The notes: generated by a model not told the origin, from the sequence alone. 64,000 nt of DNA from UBA7703 sp963667195 (GCA_963667195.1 OY762962.1:1550001-1614000); one strand, 5' to 3'. Counted from the stretch's first letter, positions 44,007 through 53,829 are shown. A program made the numbers and translations.

Positions 44007-44166
44007 GCGGATTAAAAACATACCGGATTCGTCGGAATCAGGAAGCATCAGGGACACCCAGCGTTTTTTCGCTTGAGATACGGCGAAAATTCCTTCTCCC
44101 AGCGTGAGCAAACGATCCAAAATACCGCAATCGGGAAGTATTGGAAGAGTCAAACCATACTTGAGG

Positions 44167-44175
44167 TGTTATAAT
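44167..44175 (+). promoter_or_regulatory. Extended -10 element for the ABC exporter operon
   Basis: TGT followed by TATAAT at 44170-44175, with only a weak -35. About 40 bp before the exporter start. The stretch 44007-44166 shows no gene. Confidence 0.5.
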
Positions 44176-44213
44176 ATTCGAAATAACAATCATGGAAGAG
44201 AACGAAACGAAAC

Positions 44214-45941
44214 TTGAAATCACTATTAAGGTATCTAAAGGATTATAAGAAAGAAAGCATCTTAAGCCCGCTGTTCAAACTCTTTGAGGCGGGGCTGGAG
44301 CTCTGCGTGCCGCTCGTGATGGCGGCGCTGATCGACCACGGTATCGCGGGCGGGAACACGGGCTATATCGTGCGGATGAGCCTCCTGCTCGTGGGGCTCG
44401 CGCTTGCGGGCCTCGTGAGCTCCATCACGGCGCAATACTTCGCGGCAAAGGCTGCCGCGGGCTTTGGCAAAGAGGTCAAGCGCGAGCTGTTTACTAAGAT
44501 TCAGTCGCTCTCGTTTCCGGATCTGGACTCGATCGGCGTCTCCACGCTGGTAACGCGGCTCACGAGCGACAGCAACCAGGCGCAGACGGGCGTGAACCTC
44601 ACGCTGCGGCTCCTGCTTCGCTCTCCGTTTATCGTATTCGGTGCGGCGATCATGGCGTTTTCGGTGGACGCGCAGGCGGCGCTGGTGTTCGCGGGCGCGA
44701 TTCCGCTGCTCGCGATTGCGGTGTTTGCGGTGATGCTCGTGTGCATTCCGCTCTATCGCGCGGTGCAGTCCCGGCTGGATCGCATCGTGGGCGCGACGCG
44801 GCAAAACCTCGTCGGCGTGCGCGTGGTGCGCGCCTTCGGGTTGGAGGAGAGCGAAACGGACGCTTTCCGCCATGAGAACGACACGCTCTTTACCATGCAG
44901 CGCGCGGTGGGCCGCATCGCTTCGTTATTAAACCCCGCAACGTATGTCATCATCAACCTCGCGATTGCGATTTTAATCTGGGTCGGCGCGATCCGCGTGC
45001 AGTCGGGCGCGCTCTCGCAGGGCGAGGTGGTCGCGCTCTATAACTACATGAGCCAAATCCTCGTGGAGCTGGTCAAGCTCGCGAGCCTGATCATCACGAT
45101 CAATAAATCCATCGCCAGCGGAAACCGCATTCAGGACATCCTGAACATGCCGCCCGCCATGACGGCTCCCAGCGAGCCGGTCTCCGCGCGGGAGAGCGAC
45201 GTTGCCGTGGCGTTTTCCGGCGTCAGCCTTCGCTACTATGCGGGCGCGGAAGAGGCGCTCGCCGGCATCGATCTCACGGTGCGGCGCGGTGAAACCTTCG
45301 GCATCCTCGGCGGAACCGGCTCCGGCAAGAGCTCTCTCGTGAACCTCATTCCGCGTTTTTACGACGCGAGCGAGGGGAGCGTTTGCGTCTTTGGCACGGA
45401 TGTGCGGGACTATCCGCTGGACGAGCTGCGGCATAAGATCGGCATCGTGCCGCAGAGCGCGGCGCTCTTTACCGGCAGTGTGCGCGAAAATATCCGTTGG
45501 GGCCAGCCGGACGCCACGGACGAGGAAATCTGGCAGGCGCTCGCCATCGCGCAGGCGCGGACGGTCGTGGAGGAAAAGGGCGGTCTGGATGCGCTGATCG
45601 AGCAGGGCGGCAAGAACCTCTCCGGTGGGCAGAAGCAGCGGCTGACCATTGCGCGCGCGCTTGTGCGAAAGCCGGAAATACTGATTCTCGACGACAGCGC
45701 CTCCGCGCTGGATTACGCGACGGACGCGGCTCTTCGAAAGAGTATCCGCGGCATGGAGGGCAGCCCAAGCGTATTCATCGTGTCCCAGCGCGCAAGCTCC
45801 GTGCTATATGCGGATCAAATCCTCGTGCTGGAGGAAGGCCGCGCGGTCGGCCTCGGCACCAGTGAGGCGCTGCTCGCGTCCTGTCCCGCATACCGGGAGA
45901 TCTACGAGACGCAGTTTGAGCGGGAGGCGGCGCATGCGTAA
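44214..45941 (+). CDS. ABC exporter half-transporter A (permease-ATPase)
   Basis: 575 residues: six-helix exporter domain (about 10-300) and ATPase domain (about 330-570). Walker A GGTGSGKSS, signature LSGGQKQR, Walker B ILILDDSASALD, in which the catalytic Glu is replaced by Asp/Ser (DDS). The degenerate site suggests it works as a heterodimer with the next gene. TTG start at 44214 is chosen from the conserved LLRYLKDYKKESI beginning; the ribosome site is poor. Overlaps the partner by 8 bp. Confidence 0.88.
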   Translation: MKSLLRYLKDYKKESILSPLFKLFEAGLELCVPLVMAALIDHGIAGGNTGYIVRMSLLLVGLALAGLVSSITAQYFAAKAAAGFGKEVKRELFTKIQSLSFPDLDSIGVSTLVTRLTSDSNQAQTGVNLTLRLLLRSPFIVFGAAIMAFSVDAQAALVFAGAIPLLAIAVFAVMLVCIPLYRAVQSRLDRIVGATRQNLVGVRVVRAFGLEESETDAFRHENDTLFTMQRAVGRIASLLNPATYVIINLAIAILIWVGAIRVQSGALSQGEVVALYNYMSQILVELVKLASLIITINKSIASGNRIQDILNMPPAMTAPSEPVSARESDVAVAFSGVSLRYYAGAEEALAGIDLTVRRGETFGILGGTGSGKSSLVNLIPRFYDASEGSVCVFGTDVRDYPLDELRHKIGIVPQSAALFTGSVRENIRWGQPDATDEEIWQALAIAQARTVVEEKGGLDALIEQGGKNLSGGQKQRLTIARALVRKPEILILDDSASALDYATDAALRKSIRGMEGSPSVFIVSQRASSVLYADQILVLEEGRAVGLGTSEALLASCPAYREIYETQFEREAAHA

Positions 45942-47709
45942 ACAAGAATCGACGAAAAAGCCCGCCCGCCTCGACCGGGATGTACTCAAAAAGATATTGT
46001 TCGCACTGAAGGGCTATCGCCTGCTCCTCGCGCTTTCGCTCCTGCTCGCGTTGGTCTCGGTTGCAGCGGGGCTGTATGTGCCGATTTTAATCGGCCGCGC
46101 GATCGACCTCATCGCGGGGAAAGGGCATGTGAACTTTGCCGCGATACTCCCGATCCTGATCCAAGCCTGCGCGATTGCGGGCGGTACCGCGCTGTTGCAG
46201 TGGCTCATGGGCGCGATCAACAACCGCATGACGTTTGGCGTGGTGCGGGATTTGCGCGCGCGGGCGTTTGAAACCATCGAGCGGCTGCCGCTTCGCTATG
46301 TGGATTCGCACGCGTACGGCGAGATTGTCAGCCGCGTGATTTCGGATGCGGACGTGTTTGCGGACGGGCTCCTGCTCGGCTTTTCGCAGCTCTTTACGGG
46401 GGTTATGACGATCCTCGGCACCCTGATCTTCATGCTCACGATCGACTGGAAGACCGCGCTCGTGGTGATTCTGCTGACTCCCGTTTCGCTGATCTCCGCG
46501 CGTGTAATCGCCTCCCGCACGTATCGCATGTTCCGCTCGCTTGCGGATGTTCGCGCGGAGCAGACGGGCTATCTCGACGAGATGATCAAAAATCAAAAGG
46601 TCGTGCAGGCGTTTTCGCACACGCAGGAGTCGCAGGCGGGCTTTGACGAGATCAACGCGCGGTTCGAGCAAAACTATCTCAAGGCGACGTTCTATTCCTC
46701 GATTACGAACCCCGCCACACGCTTTATCAATGCGCTGGTCTACGCGGGTGTGGCGCTCATTGGGGCTTTGACCGCGGTTGCGACCGGCGGCGCGTTCTCC
46801 GTGGGTCAGCTCTCCGTGTTTTTGAGCTACGCTGCGCAGTATACCAAACCCTTTAACGAGATTTCCGGTGTGGTGACGGAGCTGCAAAACGCGTTTGCCT
46901 GCGCGGGACGCATCTTTGCGCTCATCGAAGAACCGCGCGAGCAACCGGACGCGGCGGATGCAGTCACGCTCCGTGACATGCGCGGCAACATCGAGCTGGA
47001 CGACGTTTCGTTTTCCTATGACGAAGCGCGCGCGTTCATCGAGGGGCTCAATCTCTCGGTCAAGCCCGGCCAGCGGATCGCCATCGTAGGCCCAACCGGC
47101 TGCGGCAAGACGACGATCATCAACCTCTTGATGCGCTTTTACGACGTGACCGCGGGTGAAGTGCGCGTGGAGGGAACGGATATTCGCAAGGTAACACGAA
47201 AGAGCCTGTGTAGCGGCTACGGCATGGTGCTGCAGGAGACGTGGCTCAAGGCGGGCACCATCCGCGAGAACATCACGCTCGGCAAGCCGGATGCGACGGA
47301 GGAAGAGATCGTCGCCGCCGCGAAGGCTGCGCGCGCGCACGGTTTCATCATGCGCCTGCCGAAGGGTTACGATACCGTCATCGGCGAGGATGCGAGCCTT
47401 TCGCAAGGGCAAAAGCAGCTGTTGTGCATCACGCGGGTCATGCTGCGCCTGCCGCCGGTGCTGATTCTCGACGAGGCGACAAGCTCCATCGACACGCGCA
47501 CAGAGCAGCGCGTGCAGACAGCGTTTTCAAGATTGATGGAGGGCAGAACGAGCATCGTCGTGGCGCATAGGCTCTCCACGATTCGGGAGGCGGACGTCAT
47601 CCTCGTCATGCGGGACGGCAAGGTGATCGAGCGCGGAAAGCACGAGGAGTTGCTTTCGCAAAACGGCTTTTACGCGGAGCTTTACAACAGCCAGTTTGCG
47701 GTGCTGTAA
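45934..47709 (+). CDS. ABC exporter half-transporter B (permease-ATPase)
   Basis: 591 residues, exporter helices (about 25-320) and ATPase (about 350-590). Walker A GPTGCGKTT, signature LSQGQKQL, Walker B VLILDEATSS with the catalytic Glu intact. With half A it forms the usual clostridial heterodimer (one consensus, one degenerate ATP site) for drugs, lipids or peptides. ATG at 45934 behind GGGAGG; earlier in-frame codons overlap half A and are not credible. Confidence 0.9.
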   Translation: MRKQESTKKPARLDRDVLKKILFALKGYRLLLALSLLLALVSVAAGLYVPILIGRAIDLIAGKGHVNFAAILPILIQACAIAGGTALLQWLMGAINNRMTFGVVRDLRARAFETIERLPLRYVDSHAYGEIVSRVISDADVFADGLLLGFSQLFTGVMTILGTLIFMLTIDWKTALVVILLTPVSLISARVIASRTYRMFRSLADVRAEQTGYLDEMIKNQKVVQAFSHTQESQAGFDEINARFEQNYLKATFYSSITNPATRFINALVYAGVALIGALTAVATGGAFSVGQLSVFLSYAAQYTKPFNEISGVVTELQNAFACAGRIFALIEEPREQPDAADAVTLRDMRGNIELDDVSFSYDEARAFIEGLNLSVKPGQRIAIVGPTGCGKTTIINLLMRFYDVTAGEVRVEGTDIRKVTRKSLCSGYGMVLQETWLKAGTIRENITLGKPDATEEEIVAAAKAARAHGFIMRLPKGYDTVIGEDASLSQGQKQLLCITRVMLRLPPVLILDEATSSIDTRTEQRVQTAFSRLMEGRTSIVVAHRLSTIREADVILVMRDGKVIERGKHEELLSQNGFYAELYNSQFAVL

Positions 47710-47836
47710 GAGGCTTGCATATTCCGGCGGAATACCTTACAATCACAAGGCTTGATCAAAAAAGCCAAAACACCGCAGAAAAAGGCTTTTTGAACAGAAA
47801 GCAGTAGCACGAAATTAAGAAGAATAGAAAGAATGC

Positions 47837-49183
47837 ATGAGAGAGTTTGAAAGTCAAGTACAGTACCTAAAGTATAAAACACTTTGCGAGGTTGCGCGGA
47901 GAGCCTTTGACGGCACCCTGCAGGAGACCCTGCTGGATATCCCGAAGGCCATCGTGCCGGGCAAAAAGCCCACCATGCGCTGCTGCGTCTATAAGGAGCG
48001 CGCGATCTTGGGCGAGCGCGTCAAGCTCGCGATGGGCGGCAACCGCAAGAATCCCAACATCATCGAGACGCTGGATATCGCTTGCGACGAGTGCCCCGTC
48101 TCCGGCTACGACGTGACCGCCGTCTGCCGCGGCTGCATTGCGCACCGCTGCAAGGAGGCCTGCAAGAGCGATGCGATCTATCTGGACTCGCGGCAAAAGG
48201 CGCACATCGATCAGGACAAGTGCATCGAGTGCGGCCTCTGCGCAAAGGCCTGCCCGTACCACGCGATCATTCAGACCAAGCGCCCGTGCGAGAGCGCGTG
48301 CCTGCCGCGCGCCATCACGATGGACGAGGAGAAGAGCGCACTGATTCGCGAGAGCAAATGCACCGCCTGCGGTGCCTGCGTGACGCAGTGTCCGTTTGGC
48401 GCGATCATGGACAAATCCGAGATTCTCAAGGCTGTCGATCTATTGAAGCACAAGGAGCCGAATCGCAAGCTCTACGCGATGGTCGCGCCCGCGATCGTGT
48501 CGCAGTTTACCTACGCGTGGCCGGGTCAGGTCAACGCGGGGCTGCGTGCGCTGGGGTTTGACGCGGTCACGGAGGCTGCTCGCGGCGCGGATATGGTCGC
48601 AAAAGAGGAAAGCGGGGAATTACTCGAAAAAGGATTTGTGATGAGCTCCTGCTGTCCCGCGTTTGTGAGCTTTGTCGAGCAAAACTTTCCGAAGCTGACC
48701 AAGCACCTCTCACATTGCCTGTCCCCAATGGCGACGCTCGGCAAGTGGATCAAGGAAAACGAGCCGGATTCCCAGATCGTCTTCGTCGGCCCATGCACCG
48801 CGAAAAAGGCGGAGGCACACAAGGAGCGCGTCTCGCCGTACATCGACTGCGTGATCACGTTTGAGGAGCTTCAGGCGCTGTTTGACAGCCGCGAGATCGA
48901 TATCTCCTCGCTCCCGATCGAGGAGGTGGACGAGGCGACCTCGTTCGGGCGCGGGTTTGCGCGCTCCGGCGGCGTGACCGAGGCGATCCGGCATGCGGTG
49001 AAGGAACGCGGCAACGAGGAGTTCAAGCTCGTTGCGACCAAGTGCAACGGCCTTGATGAGTGCCGGGTGGCGCTCCTCAAGCTCTCCAAGGGGTTGGATG
49101 TCGGCAACTTCGTCGAGGGCATGGCGTGCGTGGGCGGTTGCGTCGGCGGCGCGGGCTGCATCAATTTTTCGAAAAAGAAATGA
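47837..49183 (+). CDS. [FeFe] hydrogenase, group B-like monomer
   Basis: 448 residues. N-terminal region with cysteines (CDECPVSG, CRGCIAHRC), two [4Fe-4S] ferredoxin sites (CIECGLCAKACPY and CTACGACVTQCPFGA), then the hydrogenase domain with H-cluster motifs SSCCPAF (L1), VGPCTAKKAE (L2) and EGMACVGGCVGGAG (L3). Group B enzymes share these variant L1/L2 forms; whether they evolve or consume hydrogen or act as sensors is not settled. No maturases (HydEFG) in the window. Single gene, weak ribosome site. Confidence 0.85.
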   Translation: MREFESQVQYLKYKTLCEVARRAFDGTLQETLLDIPKAIVPGKKPTMRCCVYKERAILGERVKLAMGGNRKNPNIIETLDIACDECPVSGYDVTAVCRGCIAHRCKEACKSDAIYLDSRQKAHIDQDKCIECGLCAKACPYHAIIQTKRPCESACLPRAITMDEEKSALIRESKCTACGACVTQCPFGAIMDKSEILKAVDLLKHKEPNRKLYAMVAPAIVSQFTYAWPGQVNAGLRALGFDAVTEAARGADMVAKEESGELLEKGFVMSSCCPAFVSFVEQNFPKLTKHLSHCLSPMATLGKWIKENEPDSQIVFVGPCTAKKAEAHKERVSPYIDCVITFEELQALFDSREIDISSLPIEEVDEATSFGRGFARSGGVTEAIRHAVKERGNEEFKLVATKCNGLDECRVALLKLSKGLDVGNFVEGMACVGGCVGGAGCINFSKKK

Positions 49184-49194
49184 TCAAACGCAAG

Positions 49195-49228
49195 AAAAAA
49201 CCGCGTGCCGGAAGGCATGCGGTTTTTT
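49195..49228. terminator. Bidirectional terminator between hydrogenase and nrdB
   Basis: CCGCGTGCC / GGCATGCGG stem, 4-nt loop, T6 on the plus side and an A6 on the other, i.e. T6 for the minus strand. Confidence 0.88.
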
Positions 49229-49246
49229 GTATGTACCGTGAAATTC

Positions 49247-50290
49247 TTACAGGTCGTCCACCATCGCGCCGCTCTTGGCGTAGGCGGTGCTGCGCGCCTC
49301 GAAAAAGTCCGTCTTGATCGTGTTGGCGTTGCTGTACTGGCTCACCCAGCTAAGGTTCTCCGGCTCCGCGTCGTGACCTTCGTAGAGCTTCTCAAAGCCT
49401 AGGTTCGTGCATCTGAGGTTCCCCAGATACTGCACATAGTCCGTGATCATGTCGCATGTCAACCCCGCGACGCCGTCTCCGATCGCGTAGTGTCCCCATG
49501 CGATCTCCTGCTCGCAGCCTTCGCGGATCATGTCGCGGTAGAGCGCAACCTTCTCCGGCGTGAACAGCTCCGGGTTCTCCTGCTTGAGCTCCAATAGGAT
49601 GCTCCGGAACAGCCAGAGGTGCGTGTTCTCGTCGCGGTTGATATAGCGGATGACCTGCACCGAACCCGGCATGAGGTTGTTTCTGCCAAGGTTATAGAAG
49701 AACATAAACCCGCTGTAGAAGTACACGCCTTCGAGGATATAGTTTGCGACGATGGTGCGCATGAGGTTTTCCGCCGTGCGCTCCTGATAAAAATGGTTGT
49801 ATGCGTCTCCGATGAAGGTGTTGCGCTTTAGCAGATGCTCGTCATTCTTCCACTGATAGAGCACCTCGTCGCGACCCTGCGGCTCGCAGATCGTGTCCAG
49901 CATGTAGCTGTAGCTCTGGCTGTGGATAGCCTCCTGATAGGTCTGAATCGCGAGGCAGAGGTTGACCTCGTTGGCCGTGATGTATTCGCCGACGGCGGGC
50001 AGGTTCGCGGTCTGGATGCTGTCTAGAAAGATCAAAAACGACAGAATCTTATCGTAGGCGCGGCGTTCCGGCGCGGCAAGGTTTGGGTAATCCTTCACGT
50101 CTGTGGAGAGGTTGACCTCCTCCGGCACCCAGAAGTTGTTCATCGCCTGCCGGTACCAGTCGTGCGACCAGCCGTACTTGAGGTTGTTGAAGTCGTTGAG
50201 GTTCGTGGTTTCGCCCGCGATCATGCGCCGGTCAGCAAGGTCGGTGCTGCCATCGGGGTTAAAGAGCGGCTTTTGTTTTAATACTTCCAT
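49247..50290 (-). CDS. nrdB: Class I ribonucleotide reductase beta subunit
   Basis: 347 residues, ferritin-like radical subunit. Metal ligands Asp90, Glu120, His123 and later Glu in ILEGVYFY and Glu/His in RDENTHLW; radical Tyr127 is present four residues after His123 (EAIHSQSY), so a normal tyrosyl-radical enzyme. 38 bp after nrdA on the same transcript. Confidence 0.94.
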   Translation of the reverse strand: MEVLKQKPLFNPDGSTDLADRRMIAGETTNLNDFNNLKYGWSHDWYRQAMNNFWVPEEVNLSTDVKDYPNLAAPERRAYDKILSFLIFLDSIQTANLPAVGEYITANEVNLCLAIQTYQEAIHSQSYSYMLDTICEPQGRDEVLYQWKNDEHLLKRNTFIGDAYNHFYQERTAENLMRTIVANYILEGVYFYSGFMFFYNLGRNNLMPGSVQVIRYINRDENTHLWLFRSILLELKQENPELFTPEKVALYRDMIREGCEQEIAWGHYAIGDGVAGLTCDMITDYVQYLGNLRCTNLGFEKLYEGHDAEPENLSWVSQYSNANTIKTDFFEARSTAYAKSGAMVDDL

Positions 50291-50328
50291 ATGATAAAAC
50301 TCCCGTCAATCGATCAAAAATCAGAAAC

Positions 50329-52851
50329 TCAGGACGAACACGCCGAGCAATCCTCGACCTCAAGGCTCTTGCTTCGCACGTAATAAACGGTCTTGACGCC
50401 CTGCTCAAAGGCGAGAATGTACAGCCCCAGCACCTTACGGAACGTGAACTCGTTGGTGATGTAGAAATTCATGCTCTGGCTCTGGTCAATGTGCCGCTGC
50501 CGGATGCCTGCCGCGCGGATCGACCACGTTTGGTCGATCAGGTGCGCGCTCTTATAGTACCAGAACGTCTCCGGCGAAAGATCGGGCGCGACGCGCGGGA
50601 TCAAGCCGTTCTTCTTTTCTTCTAAAAAGTAGCGGTTCATCACGGGATCGATGCCCGCGGTGGTTCCCGCGATGATGCTCGTGCTGCTGGTGGGCGCAAT
50701 CGCGAGGAGCCACCCGTTGCGAAGTCCGGTTGTGGCCACGCGGGCGGCGAGCTGCTTCCAACGCTCGCTCGTGTAGCCGCGCTTGACGAAGTACGCGCCC
50801 GTCTGCCAGTCGCTGCCCTCGAAGAACTCGTATCGACCTTTGTCCGCGGCAACGTCACAGCTCGCCGAAATAGCGGCGTAGTTGATCCGCTCAAAGAGCT
50901 TGTCGACGAACTTCAGGTGCTCCTCGGTCTCCCAGCCGATGTGGTTCTTCGCGAGCATGTGGTGATACCCGCTGACGCCTAGGCCGATGGGTCGGTAGCG
51001 GAGGTTATTCACCTTTGCGTACGGCACAGGGAAGAAGTTGAGGTCGATGACGTTGTCCAGCGCGCGAACAACGTGCCGCGTGATGGTCTCCAGCTCATCG
51101 CCGGAGAGGTCGATTTGTCCCAGCGACAGGCTCGCGAGGTTACAGACCACGAAGTCGCCGGGCTTGGTCGTGGTGACGATCACGGTCTCGCCGTTTGCCT
51201 CCACGATCTCCTGGCTCACGTCGGAAATGCCGCTCATATTCTGCGCAATCTCCGTGCAGAGGTTGCTGCAATAGATCATGCCCTTGTGGTGGTTCGGGTT
51301 TGCGCGGTTGACCGCGTCGCGGTTGAAGACGAACGGAGTACCGGTTTCAATCGCGCTCTTGAGGATCAGGCGAACGAGCTCCTTGATCGGGATCACGCGC
51401 TTTTCGATGCGGTTGTCCGCCACGCAGTCGCGGTAGCGTTCCTCCCATTCCTCACCCCAGAAGTCCTCGAGGCTGTAGCCCTTGACGGCGAGGATATCGT
51501 GCGGGCACATCAGGTACCAGTTGGCCTCGATGTTGTCGCGCACGGTCTTCCAGAAGAGGTCGGGATAGCAGACCGCGGGGAACACGTCGTGCGCCTTCAT
51601 GCGGTCGTCGCCGTTGTTGGTGCGAATCTGCAAAAACTCCGGCAAATCCTTGTGCCAAACGTCGAGGTAGACCGCGACCGCGCCTTGCCGCACGCCGAGC
51701 TGATCGACCGCGACCGCCGTGTCGTTTGCGAGACGAATCCAGCGGATGACGCCGCCCGCCGCGCCCTCAAAGCCGCGAATCGTGCTGCCCTTACTGCGCA
51801 CCTTGCCGAAATAGAGACCCATGCCGCCGCCGTATTTGCTGACCTGCGCGAAGTTGTTGATGCTGCGGTAGATGCCCGTGAGGCTGTCCGGCACGGTGTC
51901 GATAAAGCAGCTCGAGAGCTGGTGAAACGGCTTTCGCGCGTTGGCGAGCGTGGGAGTCGCCATCGTGACCTTGAGCGTACTGAGCATGTCGTAGAAGTGC
52001 CGAACCCAAGTGAGGCGGTCGGCCTTTTCCGGCATCGCCAGATGCAGCGCAATGCCAAGATACATCTCCTGCGGGGTTTCCAACGGCTGCCCTTTGTGGC
52101 TGCGGATCACATAGCGGCGCAGCAGCAGCTCCAGCCCCGAATATGTGAGTTTTTCATCGTGCGCGGGACAGAGGAACGTCTCCGCCTCGTCGAGTTCTTC
52201 CTTCGTATAACTTTCGAGGATGTATGCGCCGTAGAGTCCACGCTCGCAGAGATAGCGAACCTTTTCGTAATAGCTGTGCAGGTTGAGCTCGTCCAGCGTG
52301 AGCGCAAGCTCCAGTGTAAAGTCGTGCATCAAGATGCGCGCCGCGATGAACTCCCAATGTGGCGCTTCCTGTGTGGTGAGCTCCGCCGCCGCGCGGATAA
52401 GCGCCGCGCGCTTCGCGCCTTCGCCCATCTCCGGCTTGAGAAAGCTGCGGAACTTATCGTCCAGCCGGGAGAGCTCGTACATCTCCTCCGGAAAATCGGT
52501 CTGCACCTTGTCGAGAATCTGTTCCAGCGCGGCGCCGTCCGCAAAGAGCGAAGCAATGCTCTTTCTCTGGGCGCGCATGCGCGTGCGCTCGCTGCGGTAG
52601 AGAATGTAGCTCTTGCTCTGGGCAAAATAGCCCTTGAGCATCAGCGTCTCTTCCACGAGGTCCTGAATCTGCTCCACCGAAACGGGCGGCGGCAGCATCG
52701 GAATCCGCGCTTCGACCGCATCCGTAATCGCCTCCAGCGCGGGCTCGGAAATCTCCGTCTGCGTGCTTAAGAACGCCTTTCGTACGGCGTTGGTGATCTT
52801 GTCGCGGTCATATGCTTCCGCGTTTCCGCTGCGCTTGATGATCTCCATCAT
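50329..52851 (-). CDS. nrdA: Class I ribonucleotide reductase alpha subunit
   Basis: 840 residues. N-terminal ATP-cone (about 1-95; IKRSGNAEAYDRDKI), ten-stranded barrel with catalytic CNLxS region and NLCTEI (Cys at YCSNLCTE), and redox-active C-terminal pair CSAC. Reduces ribonucleoside diphosphates with NrdB. ATG 52851 (another ATG directly follows); an in-frame GTG eight codons earlier overlaps the AAAGGGGC ribosome site. Under predicted NrdR control. Confidence 0.95.
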   Translation of the reverse strand: MMEIIKRSGNAEAYDRDKITNAVRKAFLSTQTEISEPALEAITDAVEARIPMLPPPVSVEQIQDLVEETLMLKGYFAQSKSYILYRSERTRMRAQRKSIASLFADGAALEQILDKVQTDFPEEMYELSRLDDKFRSFLKPEMGEGAKRAALIRAAAELTTQEAPHWEFIAARILMHDFTLELALTLDELNLHSYYEKVRYLCERGLYGAYILESYTKEELDEAETFLCPAHDEKLTYSGLELLLRRYVIRSHKGQPLETPQEMYLGIALHLAMPEKADRLTWVRHFYDMLSTLKVTMATPTLANARKPFHQLSSCFIDTVPDSLTGIYRSINNFAQVSKYGGGMGLYFGKVRSKGSTIRGFEGAAGGVIRWIRLANDTAVAVDQLGVRQGAVAVYLDVWHKDLPEFLQIRTNNGDDRMKAHDVFPAVCYPDLFWKTVRDNIEANWYLMCPHDILAVKGYSLEDFWGEEWEERYRDCVADNRIEKRVIPIKELVRLILKSAIETGTPFVFNRDAVNRANPNHHKGMIYCSNLCTEIAQNMSGISDVSQEIVEANGETVIVTTTKPGDFVVCNLASLSLGQIDLSGDELETITRHVVRALDNVIDLNFFPVPYAKVNNLRYRPIGLGVSGYHHMLAKNHIGWETEEHLKFVDKLFERINYAAISASCDVAADKGRYEFFEGSDWQTGAYFVKRGYTSERWKQLAARVATTGLRNGWLLAIAPTSSTSIIAGTTAGIDPVMNRYFLEEKKNGLIPRVAPDLSPETFWYYKSAHLIDQTWSIRAAGIRQRHIDQSQSMNFYITNEFTFRKVLGLYILAFEQGVKTVYYVRSKSLEVEDCSACSS

Positions 52852-52951
52852 ATCGGTTTCGCCCCTTTGATTCACGAGTCGTTCTCATTCACCCGCGTGT
52901 TTCCGCGGGCTGTTGCGGTTTTGGTTGGTTGTAACGGCTTTGTTGCAGAAA

Positions 52952-53005
52952 TCGCAACTGGTTGTGTGTTGATTTCATACTACCACAAGATATTGGTGCA
53001 ATCAA
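52952..53005 (-). promoter_or_regulatory. nrdAB promoter with two NrdR boxes
   Basis: Minus strand TTGATT (53005-53000), 17 nt, TAGTAT (52982-52977). One NrdR-like box (52983-52998, 11 of 16 to ACACAATATATTGTGT) fills the spacer, a second (52952-52967, 10 of 16) lies just downstream, 31 bp apart start to start, the spacing known for NrdR sites. The rest of the 52852-53195 gap shows nothing else. Confidence 0.7.
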
Positions 53006-53195
53006 TGCGACTTTGTGACAGATTGCCAAAGCGAAGCAAGGCCGGATTTTTCGCTGGAAATAAAAAAACAGCCGTGGAGTTTGGCTGTTTCAGGCTTCTT
53101 GTAATTAGGTGCTTGCTTTTTCCCGCGCGCGGGAGAAAAAAGTTTACAAAAGTCTCGTGCGCCGCTTGGCGAGAAACTGCAACCGGGAGAGCCGA

Positions 53196-53639
53196 TCAAA
53201 GCAGCGAGGACAGGTCGTCCTTCTCGCTGAGCACGGTCAGGCCGTCCTGCTTGAGCAGCGCCGCCGTCAAGCCGTCGCCGGGAATCAGTCTTCCGCAAAA
53301 GCAGCCGTCGTAGATCTGTCCGCTGCCGCAGGAGGGGCTGTTCGCTTTGAGAATCGCAATCCGGCAGGAGAAGAGGCGGGCGAGCCGCAGCGTTTCCTCC
53401 GCGCCGCGCTGAAAGGGTGCGGTTACGTCGCGGTCATCCCGCGTGAGCACGCGCGTTCCGCTCCGTTCCGCGGACGGGCGCGGGGTGGGTAAGCCACCGA
53501 GCTGCTCCGGACAGACGGGGATCAGGTGGCGCGATTTCGCGAGCGCTACAATGCGCTCGTCCGCCTGGCCCGTGCCGTCGTAGCGGCAGGGCACGCCGAG
53601 CAGGCACGCGCTGACGAGAATCGGTGTGGAATCGTCCAT
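53196..53639 (-). CDS. DUF523-family protein
   Basis: 147 residues with the family's cysteine motifs: SACLLGVPCRYDG near residue 10, VCPEQLGGLPTPRP near 43, LKANSPSCGSGQIYDG near 97. Function of DUF523 is unknown; the conserved Cys suggest metal or cluster binding. ATG 53639 after AAGGAG. Upstream lies a pair of TTACC-N6-GGTAA sites. Confidence 0.85.
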   Translation of the reverse strand: MDDSTPILVSACLLGVPCRYDGTGQADERIVALAKSRHLIPVCPEQLGGLPTPRPSAERSGTRVLTRDDRDVTAPFQRGAEETLRLARLFSCRIAILKANSPSCGSGQIYDGCFCGRLIPGDGLTAALLKQDGLTVLSEKDDLSSLL

Positions 53640-53744
53640 GCGTTTTCTCCTTTCCAATCAAGGATGCAACATCATTATAGCACACAGACAAATGCAATAT
53701 TTTCTGGAGACGAGACGAATGAGAAAATCAAACGAAAGACGGAT

Positions 53745-53829
53745 TTACCACTTGTGGTAAAAATGAGCGTAAGAAATTCAGTCTTTGCTGGATTTTGTTT
53801 TCAGAGAAGCGAATTACCACGCAAGGTAA
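53745..53829. promoter_or_regulatory. Two matching TTACC-N6-GGTAA palindromic sites
   Basis: TTACCAC-TTGT-GGTAA at 53745-53760 and TTACCAC-GCAA-GGTAA at 53814-53829, 69 bp apart, upstream of the DUF523 gene (minus), whose TATAAT would be at 53679-53674. They look like operators of one regulator, which I cannot identify. Confidence 0.5.
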
